From Annulohypoxylon bovei var. microspora (lineage: Eukaryota > Ascomycota > Sordariomycetes > Xylariales > Hypoxylaceae), in NCBI GenBank assembly GCA_022836615.1, contig MU405310.1, positions 81,596 to 145,595 of the forward strand: a DNA stretch of 64,000 nucleotides. Direction: 5' to 3'. How positions within the stretch are numbered: the first letter of the stretch is position 1; each line of letters begins with the position of its first letter. Below the pieces are notes generated by a model that did not search any database, was not told the DNA's origin, and saw only the letters and a list, made by a program, of their open reading frames with translations. Positions 1 through 11,400 of the stretch are shown here, piece by piece. The translations under genes were made by a program, and so were the position numbers.

Positions 1-1348
1 GCCACCTGTCGTCACATTGAGGGTTTTTGAAGGGGAGCACTTTGAAGGAGCCCGGGATATTACATTTGACTATAATGTCGACTTCTTCTGTTACGCGTCG
101 CTTGAGCATGCACGCCCTATGGCCCATGGCAGAGTACAAACTCCTGCAGCCACGTCACCTCCCGTCTTAACTGGATTTCCAGTGTCGGGGTGCTGTTATC
201 TCGATAGACCTGAACCGGCAGGATACTTCTTATTCCCGGATCTTTCCGTCCGCCACGAAGGACGTTATCGACTAGTGTTTAGCCTGTATGAGTTGATTAA
301 GGAGGAGCAGGACCAAGATCGAGATGCTCCGCCTCCGGACCACGAAGACGGCATGTCTGATCTGACTGCGGGGAATGCGAATCACCGCATGGATCTCAGA
401 TCGAACGACTTCATTGTCTATAGCGCGAAGAAGTTCCCGGGATTGACCGAGAGTACCTCGCTGAGTCGCACCGTTGCCGAGCAGGGTTGTCGCGTCCGTA
501 TTCGACGTGATGTGCGCATGAGGCGACGTGACACGAAGGCAAACGCTGCCAGTGAATTCGATACTAACGCAGAAGACGAATATGCCAGGCGTCGGAATCG
601 AACACAAACCCCGGAAGCCTACCGTGCCCGCTCTATGAGCAATTCCAGCATGGATCGTGCTAGCTATGTTCCGGACCATCAGCGACGTCCTTCGAATGCC
701 GAATACGGCCCACCGCCGCCTCCGCTGTACCAAAATGGCCCGCCCCCTTCGTCTATGCTTAATTTCGGTCATGGTGGAAACACTGGCTTCGCTCAGCCTT
801 ACGGACCTGCGCAAACTTCTGGCCAATCTACACCAGTATCTCCTGCAGCGCCTATGTTCCCCCAGAGTAACAATTTCCCGCCTCCACCACCATCGCCTAG
901 TTATGCACCTCCTGGTTATCCACATTATGACTCCGCCGCTAGTGACCAGGAGATGAGGAGACGATCATCGGCGAGCTACTCGACTATTTCTACAAATGCA
1001 CCTGCTCCGTATCCCATCACTAGAGCTCCTCCTAGGCCTCCTACTGCATCGTCTATGGGGCCGGGATCTGGACCTATGCCTTCTCTCCCTTCAATAATTG
1101 CAAGCCCAAAGATGTCGCCAAGTCATTATTCCGATCGATCTTGCTCGATATCGGCACTTTCTAGGCCTACTTATCCCCAACCTGAGCCACGTTCCATGAA
1201 GCGTTCTATCGATGAGCTTACATCAAGCACTCAACAAGGTCGCAACGTCAATGGTGATCGTCCATCGATTGACTATCCCGGGGTCCCCTTCTACAGGCGT
1301 GCTGACGGCTCAGAAAGAACGGCCGTCTTCCCGGACTCTATCGCGTAG
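1..1348 (+). CDS. veA: Velvet regulator VeA, 3' part (5' end outside window)
   Basis: The frame is open from base 2 to the TAG at 1346-1348 (about 448 codons), with no stop or start before the window edge, so the N-terminus lies outside. The visible part begins inside the velvet DNA-binding/dimerisation fold: PPVVTLRVFEG, then SGCCYLDRPEPAGYF, FPDLSVRHEGRYRL, SAKKFPGLTEST and the basic RVRIRRDVRMRRR that typically closes the domain. These motifs match VeA rather than VelB, VosA or VelC. The rest (from about residue 190) is a disordered Pro/Ser-rich tail with polyproline runs, usual for VeA. Family knowledge: VeA bridges VelB and LaeA in the nucleus and couples light, sexual development and secondary metabolism. 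The ending YRRADG followed by a few residues resembles other VeA C-termini, so the 3' end is probably native. The bipartite NLS expected near the N-terminus cannot be seen. Identification is secure; the missing length is unknown. Confidence 0.93.
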   Translation, partial: PPVVTLRVFEGEHFEGARDITFDYNVDFFCYASLEHARPMAHGRVQTPAATSPPVLTGFPVSGCCYLDRPEPAGYFLFPDLSVRHEGRYRLVFSLYELIKEEQDQDRDAPPPDHEDGMSDLTAGNANHRMDLRSNDFIVYSAKKFPGLTESTSLSRTVAEQGCRVRIRRDVRMRRRDTKANAASEFDTNAEDEYARRRNRTQTPEAYRARSMSNSSMDRASYVPDHQRRPSNAEYGPPPPPLYQNGPPPSSMLNFGHGGNTGFAQPYGPAQTSGQSTPVSPAAPMFPQSNNFPPPPPSPSYAPPGYPHYDSAASDQEMRRRSSASYSTISTNAPAPYPITRAPPRPPTASSMGPGSGPMPSLPSIIASPKMSPSHYSDRSCSISALSRPTYPQPEPRSMKRSIDELTSSTQQGRNVNGDRPSIDYPGVPFYRRADGSERTAVFPDSIA

Positions 1349-3029
1349 TGATTATAGCATGTTCATGGATGTTATGAATGACTATGTCCAGGGTATGCTT
1401 GCATTGGCGTTGAGCGTTTTAACGGCGCCAATGGTTTTTTAGGCCCTCGCTTTTGTATATATGCCGGGGCCATGCTCGTTGCTGGCGCTTTCCTTCTCAT
1501 TTGTTTTCGACGCCTTATCCTATCACTCATTCACATTGTATACATCATCCCAGCATATCGGGCTCTATCTACGGGGTGCCCTGGGATATTCATGGAGATT
1601 TTCTTCGGATGTACAGGGGGGTTATAACTTGAGGGCACTAGAGTTTACCATTGTCGCAAGGTTCTGCACGCAACAAAGCAGGCGGTTACAGGACGGAGCC
1701 GAATTGGTTGGGCGTGGTTTGCTGAAGACGCAACAATTCATGTTGCAAAGCATATCTATGGGTGTTTGCGATACCAAGGTCGCAACTTGGCTGGCCCCTC
1801 GGGTTCAGCTTTCAATTTTCATGTGTTATCTTCAGAGATCAAGAGGGTTATAGCGATGGATTTGTATATATGGGGAGAAAAAATCTACATCTTTAAAATA
1901 ATGCAGCATGGAAACTAGCAAAGTGTGAATGGTGAGTATCTTTATGATATCCTCGTTTTTTATTACCAAGACCCTGTAGTGGTGAAACTTGGATAGACGT
2001 GAGGCGAGATGCCTCTTCAGATCTTGTAACGGAACAATCTTATCACGAAGCTAGGGGCATATGAATGGACTGTCTTCCACAGTAGGTTACGTGAGGGTAT
2101 ACTGCCGGCGTATACAAACTAGGCTCATAATAGTGTACCTACTTAGTTATATAATTTTCATAATAATTGGTTAATATTCACCATTCCTACGAGACAAGGC
2201 GAATAAAGGGCTCAACTTAGCCTGTGTAGTTCAACTACTCCGAGGACTCTTCGTGGCATCCCGACGCTCCGGGTATTGGGAATAACTAGTTTCTTGATTC
2301 CGCGTTCTTTGTCACTCTTGCTAGACTTCCAGAAGCGTGCCGATGACCAAACCTAGCCGGAACCAGTGGATGCCCTATTGTACCAGATCAAAGAGACGGA
2401 TATGTTGCGTGGGGGTGGCATCGGCTAAGAGCTATGCACGTGTAGGTAGGTTACAGTACAAGCTCGGTTCAGTTCGCTTAATGATCTGAATCTGGGTCAA
2501 TGAAACGTCTTTGCAGTTTCGTTTCCGCCAAGCAATGTGGTGGATTTTGAAGATGACTTGCTGATTTGAGGTTCTTTGATTCTTTGCTGGGGATTAGATC
2601 GAGAAATGGTCGAGGCGTGATCGAAGCGTGGTCGAGGCGTGATCAAGCTAACTAGAGAAAGTTAACCCACTATTCTTCGCGCTAGAATGCATGTGGATAG
2701 TGGAGTACCTGGGTACCTAGGTGACCACATGTATTAAAGCCGCTAATGTAACAAGGTAGGTACAATACAGTGGTGATTAAACTTGGTCTGGCGGGTACCT
2801 ACCTTAGGTAATTACCCCAAGCTGCCCAAGCTCCAAGTTGCAGATTCCGTTGCCCCCCGACCCACATGCAATTACCGACTAGGGTAAATATTAAAAAAGT
2901 AATTGGTCAAGTTGACGAGAGTAAACAAATCCCTATCCCAATTCTAACTTCATCCTCCACCGCTTTTTCTAATGACTTCTTCCACCACTCAACTTCTACC
3001 TTCGAAGCTATCAATATAGTCGCTGCATT
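1349..3029. other. Intergenic region downstream of veA and leader of the next gene
   Basis: No supportable gene. It holds the veA 3' flank, a 22-bp tandem repeat (2607-2648), and clusters of TAGGTA/GGTACC-type motifs at about 2700-2815. Pyrimidine-rich leader-like sequence (about 2935-3029) runs up to the ATG at 3030. The open frame at 1461-1853 has no ATG context, domain or codon signal that I can support. Confidence 0.6.
2607..2648. repeat. Two-copy 22-bp tandem repeat
   Basis: Two adjacent copies of a unit starting TGGTCGAGGCGTGATC, the second slightly shortened. No function is evident. Confidence 0.85.
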
Positions 3030-4529
3030 ATGGCCTCAGATACCTACAGGCCCCCGACCGAAAATGGCGGCTCTCGTCCACCGACGTCACGCTTCGTAGA
3101 GGGGTCTATGAACGACCGAGTTAGCGCTGAACCACCGCCACAATATCTCGGCCCTGACGAGCTGAGGGAATATGAGAAGCAGTTCTACTCTGACAAGCCT
3201 CTAACACAGGGCGAGACGCGCAAGCCGCGCCGCCAACGGCCCTTCTCCGAGAGCAGCATGCTGGAGCAGGCTAATGAACAAGATCGCATCATAACTCACA
3301 GAAAATCTACAAGTTTCTTCGATCGTGTCCGTGAAGTGTTGAGGTGGAACTCATCTTCTCGTAGCAACAGCAGCATCCACAAACAGGAGTCTGCGAGAAA
3401 GCACACCAGCCTGCAGGAGCCGCCGCTATCGCCACGACCAGAGCATCTCCGACCTGCTAAGTCGCACTCTGAGATACCTTACCACAACTTCCCGGAGCTG
3501 CCCAACTTTGGCAATGGCGCTAACCGCCCGACCCGGGAGGATGTCATGCAATCGTACAGCCAACTGATGGCTACGGGCTTCTTTCAATCGCATGCCATAC
3601 AGTCCACGCGCCACGCCGGTCCGGGAGGCCGCGATGATAAGCGTCGTTCAGAGCCGCCCATGCCTTCGATTCCAGGCTCTGCTCCGTGCACTCCACAACC
3701 ACGACGTGTCTCGCCTTTAGAACCCATCGAGTCACCCTACTCACCCCAGAGTCCGACTAGACTAGGTCGACGAGGACGAACAGTCACGAGACCAGAACCG
3801 GAGTTAGAGGATGAACTATTCCATGTGGTGAAGAACAAAGATTCTCGCTACGGCTCTCTTCGTGGACGCAAGCGTAACAGGGCAAGTTCGGAAGAGTTGG
3901 CAAACGTCGAAACATCGGGAGCATCAACGTCGTCATCCTTCGCCCAGCCACTTAAGAGGGTTGCGAAGAAACTACGCAAGACGCCGACTTCTGCCAAGGA
4001 CGTGGAGATGTCGGATGCCATAGTCAGCCTTCCGCCCTCGACATCCGTCGGCGGCACGATGTATCTTCAGGAGAAGTCGGTGCGCATGCGTGAGCCCTCC
4101 CCGACACCGCCGGAGGTTAGTAATAGACGTACCGACTACCAGCACTACGGGCACCACCAGCCGAAACCGCGCCGTACGCTCTCGGGTAGCAGCAAGGGAG
4201 AGGGCAACAGGCTTAGGAAGCGTGGCAAGTCCGCCTCGCTACGATCACGAGATGCGTTGGGAGTGGGATTCGAGACTTGGGAGATGGAGAGCGCCCGTCG
4301 ATCTGTGGATAGTATCCATCAGGACTCGACGACAATGAGTGAGGACGAAGCAGCGGAAGAATCAGCTCGGTCAAGAGAACCCACTCCTCTGCGTGTCGTG
4401 CCTGATGCCAATCGTGGCATCCCCTCGGTCCCGCGTATCCCAGATCAGTACCATTTCTATCACAAACCAAACGCCCACCACGACTTTGAGAATGAAAATT
4501 TGCAGTGGCAGTTTGGCGAAGCCCTATAA
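3030..4529 (+). CDS. Intrinsically disordered fungal protein of unknown function (499 aa)
   Basis: Uninterrupted 500-codon frame from ATG 3030 to TAA, with a pyrimidine-rich leader before it and no need for introns. I do not recognise a domain. The protein is rich in Ser, Pro, Arg and Glu. It has several basic patches that could serve nuclear import (KPRRQRP near residue 70, RGRKRNR near 280, KRVAKKLRK near 310), and many Ser-Pro sites. A short amphipathic stretch near residue 97 (FFDRVREVLRW) and the C-terminal end (YHFYHKP through LQWQFGEAL) are the only ordered-looking parts. Codon use is like that of its neighbours, and the frame stays open despite high GC. It is probably a real protein-coding gene, perhaps nuclear, but that is inference from basic patches alone. 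No signal peptide or membrane segment is visible. Confidence 0.8.
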   Translation: MASDTYRPPTENGGSRPPTSRFVEGSMNDRVSAEPPPQYLGPDELREYEKQFYSDKPLTQGETRKPRRQRPFSESSMLEQANEQDRIITHRKSTSFFDRVREVLRWNSSSRSNSSIHKQESARKHTSLQEPPLSPRPEHLRPAKSHSEIPYHNFPELPNFGNGANRPTREDVMQSYSQLMATGFFQSHAIQSTRHAGPGGRDDKRRSEPPMPSIPGSAPCTPQPRRVSPLEPIESPYSPQSPTRLGRRGRTVTRPEPELEDELFHVVKNKDSRYGSLRGRKRNRASSEELANVETSGASTSSSFAQPLKRVAKKLRKTPTSAKDVEMSDAIVSLPPSTSVGGTMYLQEKSVRMREPSPTPPEVSNRRTDYQHYGHHQPKPRRTLSGSSKGEGNRLRKRGKSASLRSRDALGVGFETWEMESARRSVDSIHQDSTTMSEDEAAEESARSREPTPLRVVPDANRGIPSVPRIPDQYHFYHKPNAHHDFENENLQWQFGEAL

Positions 4530-6204
4530 ATATGACCCCCCACAAATAACCAGACAATAGGGGTAGGAACAGAGCCGGACAACAGACGACGGCGGCGATA
4601 TTTTTTTTTTTTTGAAGACCTCTCGCTTTCTCGATTCGTTAGTTTTATGATCATGACGACCGCTACGAGATAGCAAGTACGAAATGAAAGCACGGCGTTT
4701 GCTTCGACTCTATCCTGGATGGATATACCCCTCGTTTTATTCCCCCCCTCTCTTTTCTCATGACGACGAAAAGATACCTTATGACCATGAACTTACGACT
4801 TCCTTTCTTGATACACCTTCCTCTACCTTGGCCTCGACCTCGACTTCGACCCTCATTGCTTGGACGGAGAGTAGGATAGGAAGAATACCTCTTCGTGTAC
4901 GACATACCACCAACCCATTGACAAGGGACATGCTTCTTCTTTTTGTTCGGGAGACGGGCGTACGTAAGTAAGTAAGGAAAGCCAACTTACCACCCGGACC
5001 CTCCCGACCGGCGTTATCCAACTCTCTGGTACGGATTGATTGGTGCGGAACGGGGCGGCTTGACTTGTAATTATAATAAATAGCACGATTGGGCTACGGC
5101 AGTTATGATTCGACGGCAGGGGGTTACATTATGCAACACCGACGATATATGTACCTGAGGTACTTAGTCTCCTTTACTCGCTTATACATAGGAGGCTACC
5201 TGAATAGGAACTTGTCTATAGTAACTCTCCCGGGCTGTGTGTGTTGGTACTCGTCGTGACTTGTCGACCTTTGCGGATAGCGCCGTCCATTGGCACGTAG
5301 ATGAGACCCTCGCCGTATCCGTTTGACTGGCAGTTGCTAGTACGTAGGATTTAGTTGGGTGTAATACACCTAAGGATGTGAAATAGCCTACTAACAACTC
5401 ACAGCAGCTGATTTTTAGTCAGCTGAGAATACCTCCATGTCAGATGAACAGTATTCTGCTTATTAGATCCTGTCTACAACCAACTGTCAGCTAAGGGGCT
5501 ATGTATATTAGCTACACTCCAAGTTGCTCATGCAATCCACATAGGTCCAAGAGTACAGCCTCATAAATATATGTATCTACGTATGCACAGCAAGGAACAG
5601 TATATTTTAGAAGCGCTACATAGAGCGAGGTCTGTATATTAACGAGCCCCCAGCCCGATTCTCGAGGTCTATCAGGCGCTAACGCTAACTACACTAACGA
5701 GCCGAGCCAAGCCAAGCCGCGGCCTACCACTCAGGTCGATGCCCGGTATGCGTGTAAGTAAGCAAGTTTAACATAGTAAAAAAAAAAAAGCCGCGTCGAG
5801 CTCCGCGAGGAAGAAGCCTTCTCTTCTTTTATATCACGGCCAGATAGTCCTAGTGAATCGTCCGTGAAACCCGTTTAACCGTCCCCGTTCCTTGCCCGAA
5901 ACCCGTTCTAACTCCTAGAGCATGCAAACCTGGACCTGATTCTCGCGAGAAATCTGTCTCGATAAGGAAAAGGATGAAAAAGAGTAGGATAAAAAGAGTG
6001 AAGCAAAGTTGATTCACCCCCGAAGACAAAATGCCCGCCCGTTTCTCATGGTATCATTGCCGTCTTCGCCTGAATGATGATCTGAGAAAATATTTATTGT
6101 ACAATGTAGAGTGTGGGTAAGTGAGTGGAAGGTGTGTTATTGTTGTTTGTTGTTTGTTTGTATGTGTGTAGGTATGGATTTTTAGTGGCTGCTGTGCGTG
6201 CCAC
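4530..6204. other. Intergenic region between convergent genes
   Basis: 3' flanks of two convergent genes. It contains a T-run (4601-4613), an A-run (about 5779-5790), a small hairpin (CAGCTGA/TCAGCTG at about 5405-5426) and GT-rich sequence at about 6125-6172. Open frames here (4684-5397) are short, overlap on both strands and show no coding signal. Confidence 0.6.
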
Positions 6205-8442
6205 TTAGGCACTGCGGTCGACTGTCCTCGAGGGCTTGTAGCCGGGAACCTCGTCAAACCATGCCTTCTCCTCGTTGTACTTGTACGCGTGGAACTCGAT
6301 GCCGTACGGCTTGGGCTCGATGGCGTACAACATGCCAAGAGGCATGTCCAAGTCCGCAATGTCGTCTCGGGTGAGATCCATGAAATAAGCCATCAGGACA
6401 CGGCAGATCGAACGATGCCCGATGATCATCACGTGATCCTTGATTCGTTCGATCTCTCGCACCATGTCTCGGAGACGACTGATAACCTGAAGGTAACCCT
6501 CGCCACCGACCCCGGGGTAGACGTAATGGAGCTTGTCCCTCTTACGCTTTGTGTACTCGTCGTTGTGGGTGCGAGCAATATCTTCGTACGTCAAACCCTC
6601 GAATTTACCCGAGTTGAGCTCGTTGAGCATCTCCCAGTTCTTGACATCGTAGTCCTCGTCTGCCTCGAAGTGCTGGGCCGTTTGTATACTGCGCGTCAAC
6701 ATCGACGTCCAAACGCAAAAGTTCTTCTCGTCGAGCTCTCGGCTTAGGTCAGGATAAGGAGGCGACTGGTCTCCGGGTAGAGGAGGGAATGATGATTGCG
6801 CAACCTTGTCCTTCTGCTCTACCAGCCACTCCTTGCGCTTCTGCGTGATGAACTTATACAAGGCGACACTGTAGAAGTGACCACGGTCAGTTAGTTCCGA
6901 GTTACCTCCGATCTTGCCAAGCTGGTTATCCGCGGATTGACCATGCCGGGTGAGCCAGATCTGCCGCGGAGACAGGTTGAAAGAGGATAGATAGTGAGAG
7001 ATGCCGCTACTAAGGAAGCCCCCTAATCCAAAGTGGGTAAGCTTCTTTCCAACGTCCGTCATCTGCCCTCATTATTAATACGCGTTACTGTAACGTTCGA
7101 CATTTGCCATTTCTTACCTTGATATATTGCATCTCATGGTCCTCCTCATAGTCGCCCAGGGGCACATAGGCACTTTCGTACGCCTTCACACGCTCCTTGA
7201 AATCTACTAATGATTTCATGGGATCTTTGTCCTTATAGTCGGGCCCGGACAGTTTAAGGCGCATGTTCGCTTCCAGGAGATTGGGATTCTTGCAAACGCT
7301 CTCGATGAATAGAATGCCTAACTTGGGTTCTCTGGCTTTGATGTGGTTAAAAAGATTCTGCCGGCGGTGAAGTGTGCTATTGGTGGCATCGAGAATGCCA
7401 ACAGAGCCTCCGCCACTGATCAGATAATCTAGCAGTTCATTCAAAGTGTCGATGGCGATCTCCTCTCTCAATCTAGACGCTTGTTCGTTGTTGGGGTCGA
7501 AGAATTTGGCGGATTGGTCCATCGGCTTTGGGGTGGAGCCGTCTTGATCGTAGGGAGACGGCTTCTTTCGAACTGGAGACTCGGGTGGTTGAGCACCATT
7601 TACTAAGATGGTAGCCGCCTGAGGCGGGATATCCATGGAGTTCTCCTTTCGATGTGTGGTCGGCGAAGCCACAGCGGCAACACGTCTGCGATTACCAACG
7701 TTGAATATTCGGGTATTGTGTTGCTGCCAAGAGAGATATCTTCGAAGCTTCTTGGTGATGTATGATTTGCCCCTGGCCGGGAGGCCAACCATGATGATGA
7801 CAAGTTTCGCAGCCACATCTCTGTCAGCTATCTTTCCATCAGGGGAAATGAGCGACCGGGTCATTCCAGGGATACTGAGAGTTGTAGCATGAGGCCGGAC
7901 GCGAGGGGTCTGAGAACCAGAGTTCTGTCTCACAGGCGGACTATTCCGAGGGGTTAGTATTAGCCACTTCCGAGCAGTAAGCGGACGACGAAAGCGGAAA
8001 CTCACATTCGAGGCGAGGCTGGAGCAGTAGACGATATGCTCTTAGTGTATGGAGAATCGTTAGATGAAGGCGTTGGAAAGTCGCGGAAGGCTCCTCCTCC
8101 AGGCCCATCGTTCAGGGCTCTGAGCGCGGTAGCCAAGGAGGAGGGATGCGCATGGGGATGCGCCACTGGACCAAGACTAACATGTGGAAGGTTGTTGAGC
8201 GTAGGCGGCGCAAGGCCCATATGGCTCGGTGTGCTACGATGAGATATAGCAGAGTTGTCGCCATTCAAGGAAGTGGGCGTAGGTGGTGTTGCCGGTGCGC
8301 CATCACGAGAAATGGTATCTGTAGCCAGGTTGGCGTCGAAACTCGTGGTGGGAGGATCGGATTCGGTTGCAATGGCTTGCTCCGGCGGAGTTGGTATAGA
8401 TCGAGGAATTGTTGAACTGGTAACTATTCGCTGGTTGCTCAT
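6205..8442 (-). CDS. 6-phosphofructo-2-kinase / fructose-2,6-bisphosphatase
   Basis: Exons on the minus strand: 8442-8006, 7940-7118, 7062-6205 (705 aa). Both introns (65 and 55 nt) are GT-AG and keep frame; the first has a TACTAAC branch site. The enzyme makes and breaks fructose 2,6-bisphosphate, the cytosolic signal that sets glycolysis against gluconeogenesis. Residues 1-190 are a Ser/Pro-rich regulatory extension. The kinase domain has the Walker A loop GLPARGKS (198-205), NVGNRRR, GILDATNSTLHRR and FIESVC. The bisphosphatase domain begins at about 450 with LTRHGQS (phospho-acceptor His460), then NELNSGKFEGLTYE and IIGHRS (His636), so both catalytic histidines are present. Compared with the usual family, RHGES is RHGQS, the kinase motif GxYRR is GNRRR, and about 45 extra residues are inserted after that motif. 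Start MSNQ was chosen as the first ATG after the leader in frame. Identity is sure; the balance of the two activities is not predictable. Confidence 0.95.
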
Positions 8443-11400
8443 CGCCGCTCTAGCTAGCGATGATTGTTGTGATTGTGATTGTCTGCGAACGGGTTTGCGA
8501 TCTATAAAGAAGGAAAAATAAGTTGCTGACTTAGTAAATATATTGTATGGTAAATGTAACCGATAACGGGGCGCCGAGTTGTGAGGTAATGAGGTGTGAG
8601 GCACTAAGTGCAAATGTGCAAGTTTTATGCAAACTTACAGCAACAGGAGATTCGAGGTGGGATGGAAAGTCTTATGACAGGTAGTGAGGTACTTGGGTAG
8701 CTATTGACGTATGACGAGATTGATGAAATTAAGGGGAAACGAAAAAAATAATTGATTCGTTTGGATAGGAAATGAGCAATGTACTGTAGGTGATGGAGAT
8801 AGGAATGATGAATAAGAAAAAGAAAAGAAGAGAAAAGGAAAAGAAAATTTCAATGGATATTTTCGAAAACTTTCTTTCCATTGATTGACTTGACTTACTC
8901 ACCTTGAGGATTATTAGAATATTGGTGCGTAGTTGATATGCTGCATTCGACGGGCGCAACAACTTCGAGAGGACCAGGGCCCTTTACGTGCAGACGAGGA
9001 GTCATAGTAACCAAAGTAACCCAGTAACTTAGGTACCGGTGGTGTCTTGCTTTCGGACTTTTCAGGGTCTTAACCTTAGCTGGTTTAAGGTTTTTTTAGT
9101 GCAGACCGCTAGTACAGACAGAGTCAATACCAAGAGGTACGGTAGATTCGGTACCGTCCAATATAAGGGAAGGAGTGTAATGGAGGGTGAGGAACCTGCA
9201 GTAAGGTAGCACCTAGAAGTACCACCAGTAATACCACCAGTACCAGTAGAAGCGAGACCGGCGAATCGGATGAGGCTAGAAGGTAAGGTAATGTAATTGT
9301 GCAGTAGCCCTGGAGAGCTTTTTCGATAGGCTTGTCAATCTTGCCAATTGACAGGAGCTTCCGACCGTCGTATCCGTCTTGTCGGTTCCTCACACTTGCA
9401 CTAAAGCCTAAAATCTTTCCTCCAGGGTTGCCACTAACACCAAAGTCGAATGTCGTCTAACGGTTCTCGGTTGAGGCGTAAATATCATTACTCGATTCAA
9501 TTGCTTCACCTCTTCCCACAGCGCACAACGGACCGATATGCGGTGCAAGTCGTACACAAAGCCGCGTGCGAATGCGAAGTGAGGAAAGAAGAAAAAAGTA
9601 AAGAGAAGATATGTTGAAATGTAACGTTAAAGGTGACGTTAAAGGTAACGCAAAAAAGAAATCGAGGTGAATCGAGGTGAATGAATAATGTGGGTATTAG
9701 TCTTCGATTTTTCTTTTTCTTTTTCTTATCTTTCGGATTTTCCGATCTTCAAATCCAGGAATCCAGGAATCCAGGAATCTTGGAATCTTCTCGAGGTTCG
9801 TCGTCGACTGTGATATCACCTCTCCTCTCAGAGGCAAGGTGAATATGCTGATATGTTAGAAAAAAGAGTGGTACCCCCCTCCTATATCTGTGGGTCGACA
9901 ACGTTGATAGATGTGGGCTGTGGGTGTAAAGTGGACTAAGTATGAGGTATGAGGTATGATGTCGACTCTCCAAGTTGCTGTCCAGCGGTTGCGGCGTCCC
10001 TGATGTTAATTACATACGTCTTCACAAGTTGCTGTGCTATGTAATGTAATATGAATGTCGTAAGGCTCCGGGCTCTGTTTGACCACAATGGGGCTGCACT
10101 CAACAGTTGGCCTGGCTTAAACCTTGGCAGGCTTCTTCGATATGAAAAGCCAAGCCAATCCGGTGCTGGTGAAGGCCGGAAAGATATGTTCTTTCACTTC
10201 GAGACAGATAAGCCTAGAGGCTGAGTGTCTTGGCTGGATCGACGATTTTGTTTGCGGCAATGCTGGTTCGGTGTTTCTGTTTTCTAGTTGGCGGCTGAGG
10301 CGGATTTATGTCCACCTGTGTGCCCTCTTATAGCAACGAGTTATAGTTTCACCGACGGGTAGTCTTCAAACACTAAGATGTAGTTAAGTGTTCGAGCCAA
10401 GAGACAAAGCTAAACCAAATAGGTAGGCACTTGAGTTTAGGAGGAGTTTTGGTTTGGTTTGGTTTGTAGTTAAGTATGAAGAGCCAAGTTGCAAAGTCAG
10501 CTTGGAGGATGGATGACAGGATTGTATGTATAAGAAAAGCCTACTCCTCTAAGTGCCTCGTATAAGCTACCTACCTACCTAGAGGTAGGTTTCTAGGCAA
10601 TCGCCAACAAACCACGCATCCTTAGCCATCCATTTCGAGGCTCCCAAGTTAGTGAGTAGACACCGATTACTATGTACAGCAATTACACCCGCTTATATTA
10701 TCTCTCTATCATTGGATCTATGTGTATCCCGACCGGAGGCGGTCTCAGCATGTACGCCATGTAAGTGCTACTGCAATTGATTCGCTGACTTGATATCCCA
10801 GGTGGTGCCTGGGAGTCTGCGACGTAATCGTAATTATCGCGCAATAGGAATTACACTTATTAAGCAGCTGAGAGGACGCGAACAAAAAAGCGTGGGACTG
10901 CGAAGCTCGGCCAACTTAGTACCTAGGCGTACAATTTCCTTATTGGGCTTTCCAGATTTGGTTGACCTACCCCCTTTTCATAATCTCACAACACTCAACA
11001 TCCTGTAACTCCGAACTTGTCGATATCTGTGTTCTGCTTATCCCAATTCCCATGTTAGTTTTAGATTATGTTCTCGGCGCCGAGACGGGCGCGAGCGTGT
11101 GGCTTACGCAGTGCGACGGCATAACTTCATCCTTCTAGGTACTATGAGAGATTTACCGGAGATCCGTCTTGGCGATGGCTTCTTTTTTTGGACTCCATGC
11201 ATACTATACATACATAGGCAGATATGATATAAGAGAGCCGTCGGACAATGCTTTATGCCCAACTATTTGCTCCGGGGGCTGAAGATGATGAGTACCCCGG
11301 TCTTTCCCCAGGGGGGCTACCTAGCAAACCCCCCATTATCTAAGATCAGCACAGTTGCGAGATCCAATAGCTGTAGGAATTGAAGCTCCAGCAATAGCTC

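Noticed and set aside
5401..5430. Short hairpin as a terminator or RNA element
   Set aside because: A 7-bp inverted repeat in AT-rich eukaryotic intergenic DNA is expected by chance, and bacterial-type terminators do not apply.
9124..9393. 89-codon minus-strand frame with a Leu/Val-rich segment resembling a membrane helix
   Set aside because: The hydrophobic part comes from a short ACCAGTA-type repeat. No conserved feature or start context was found.
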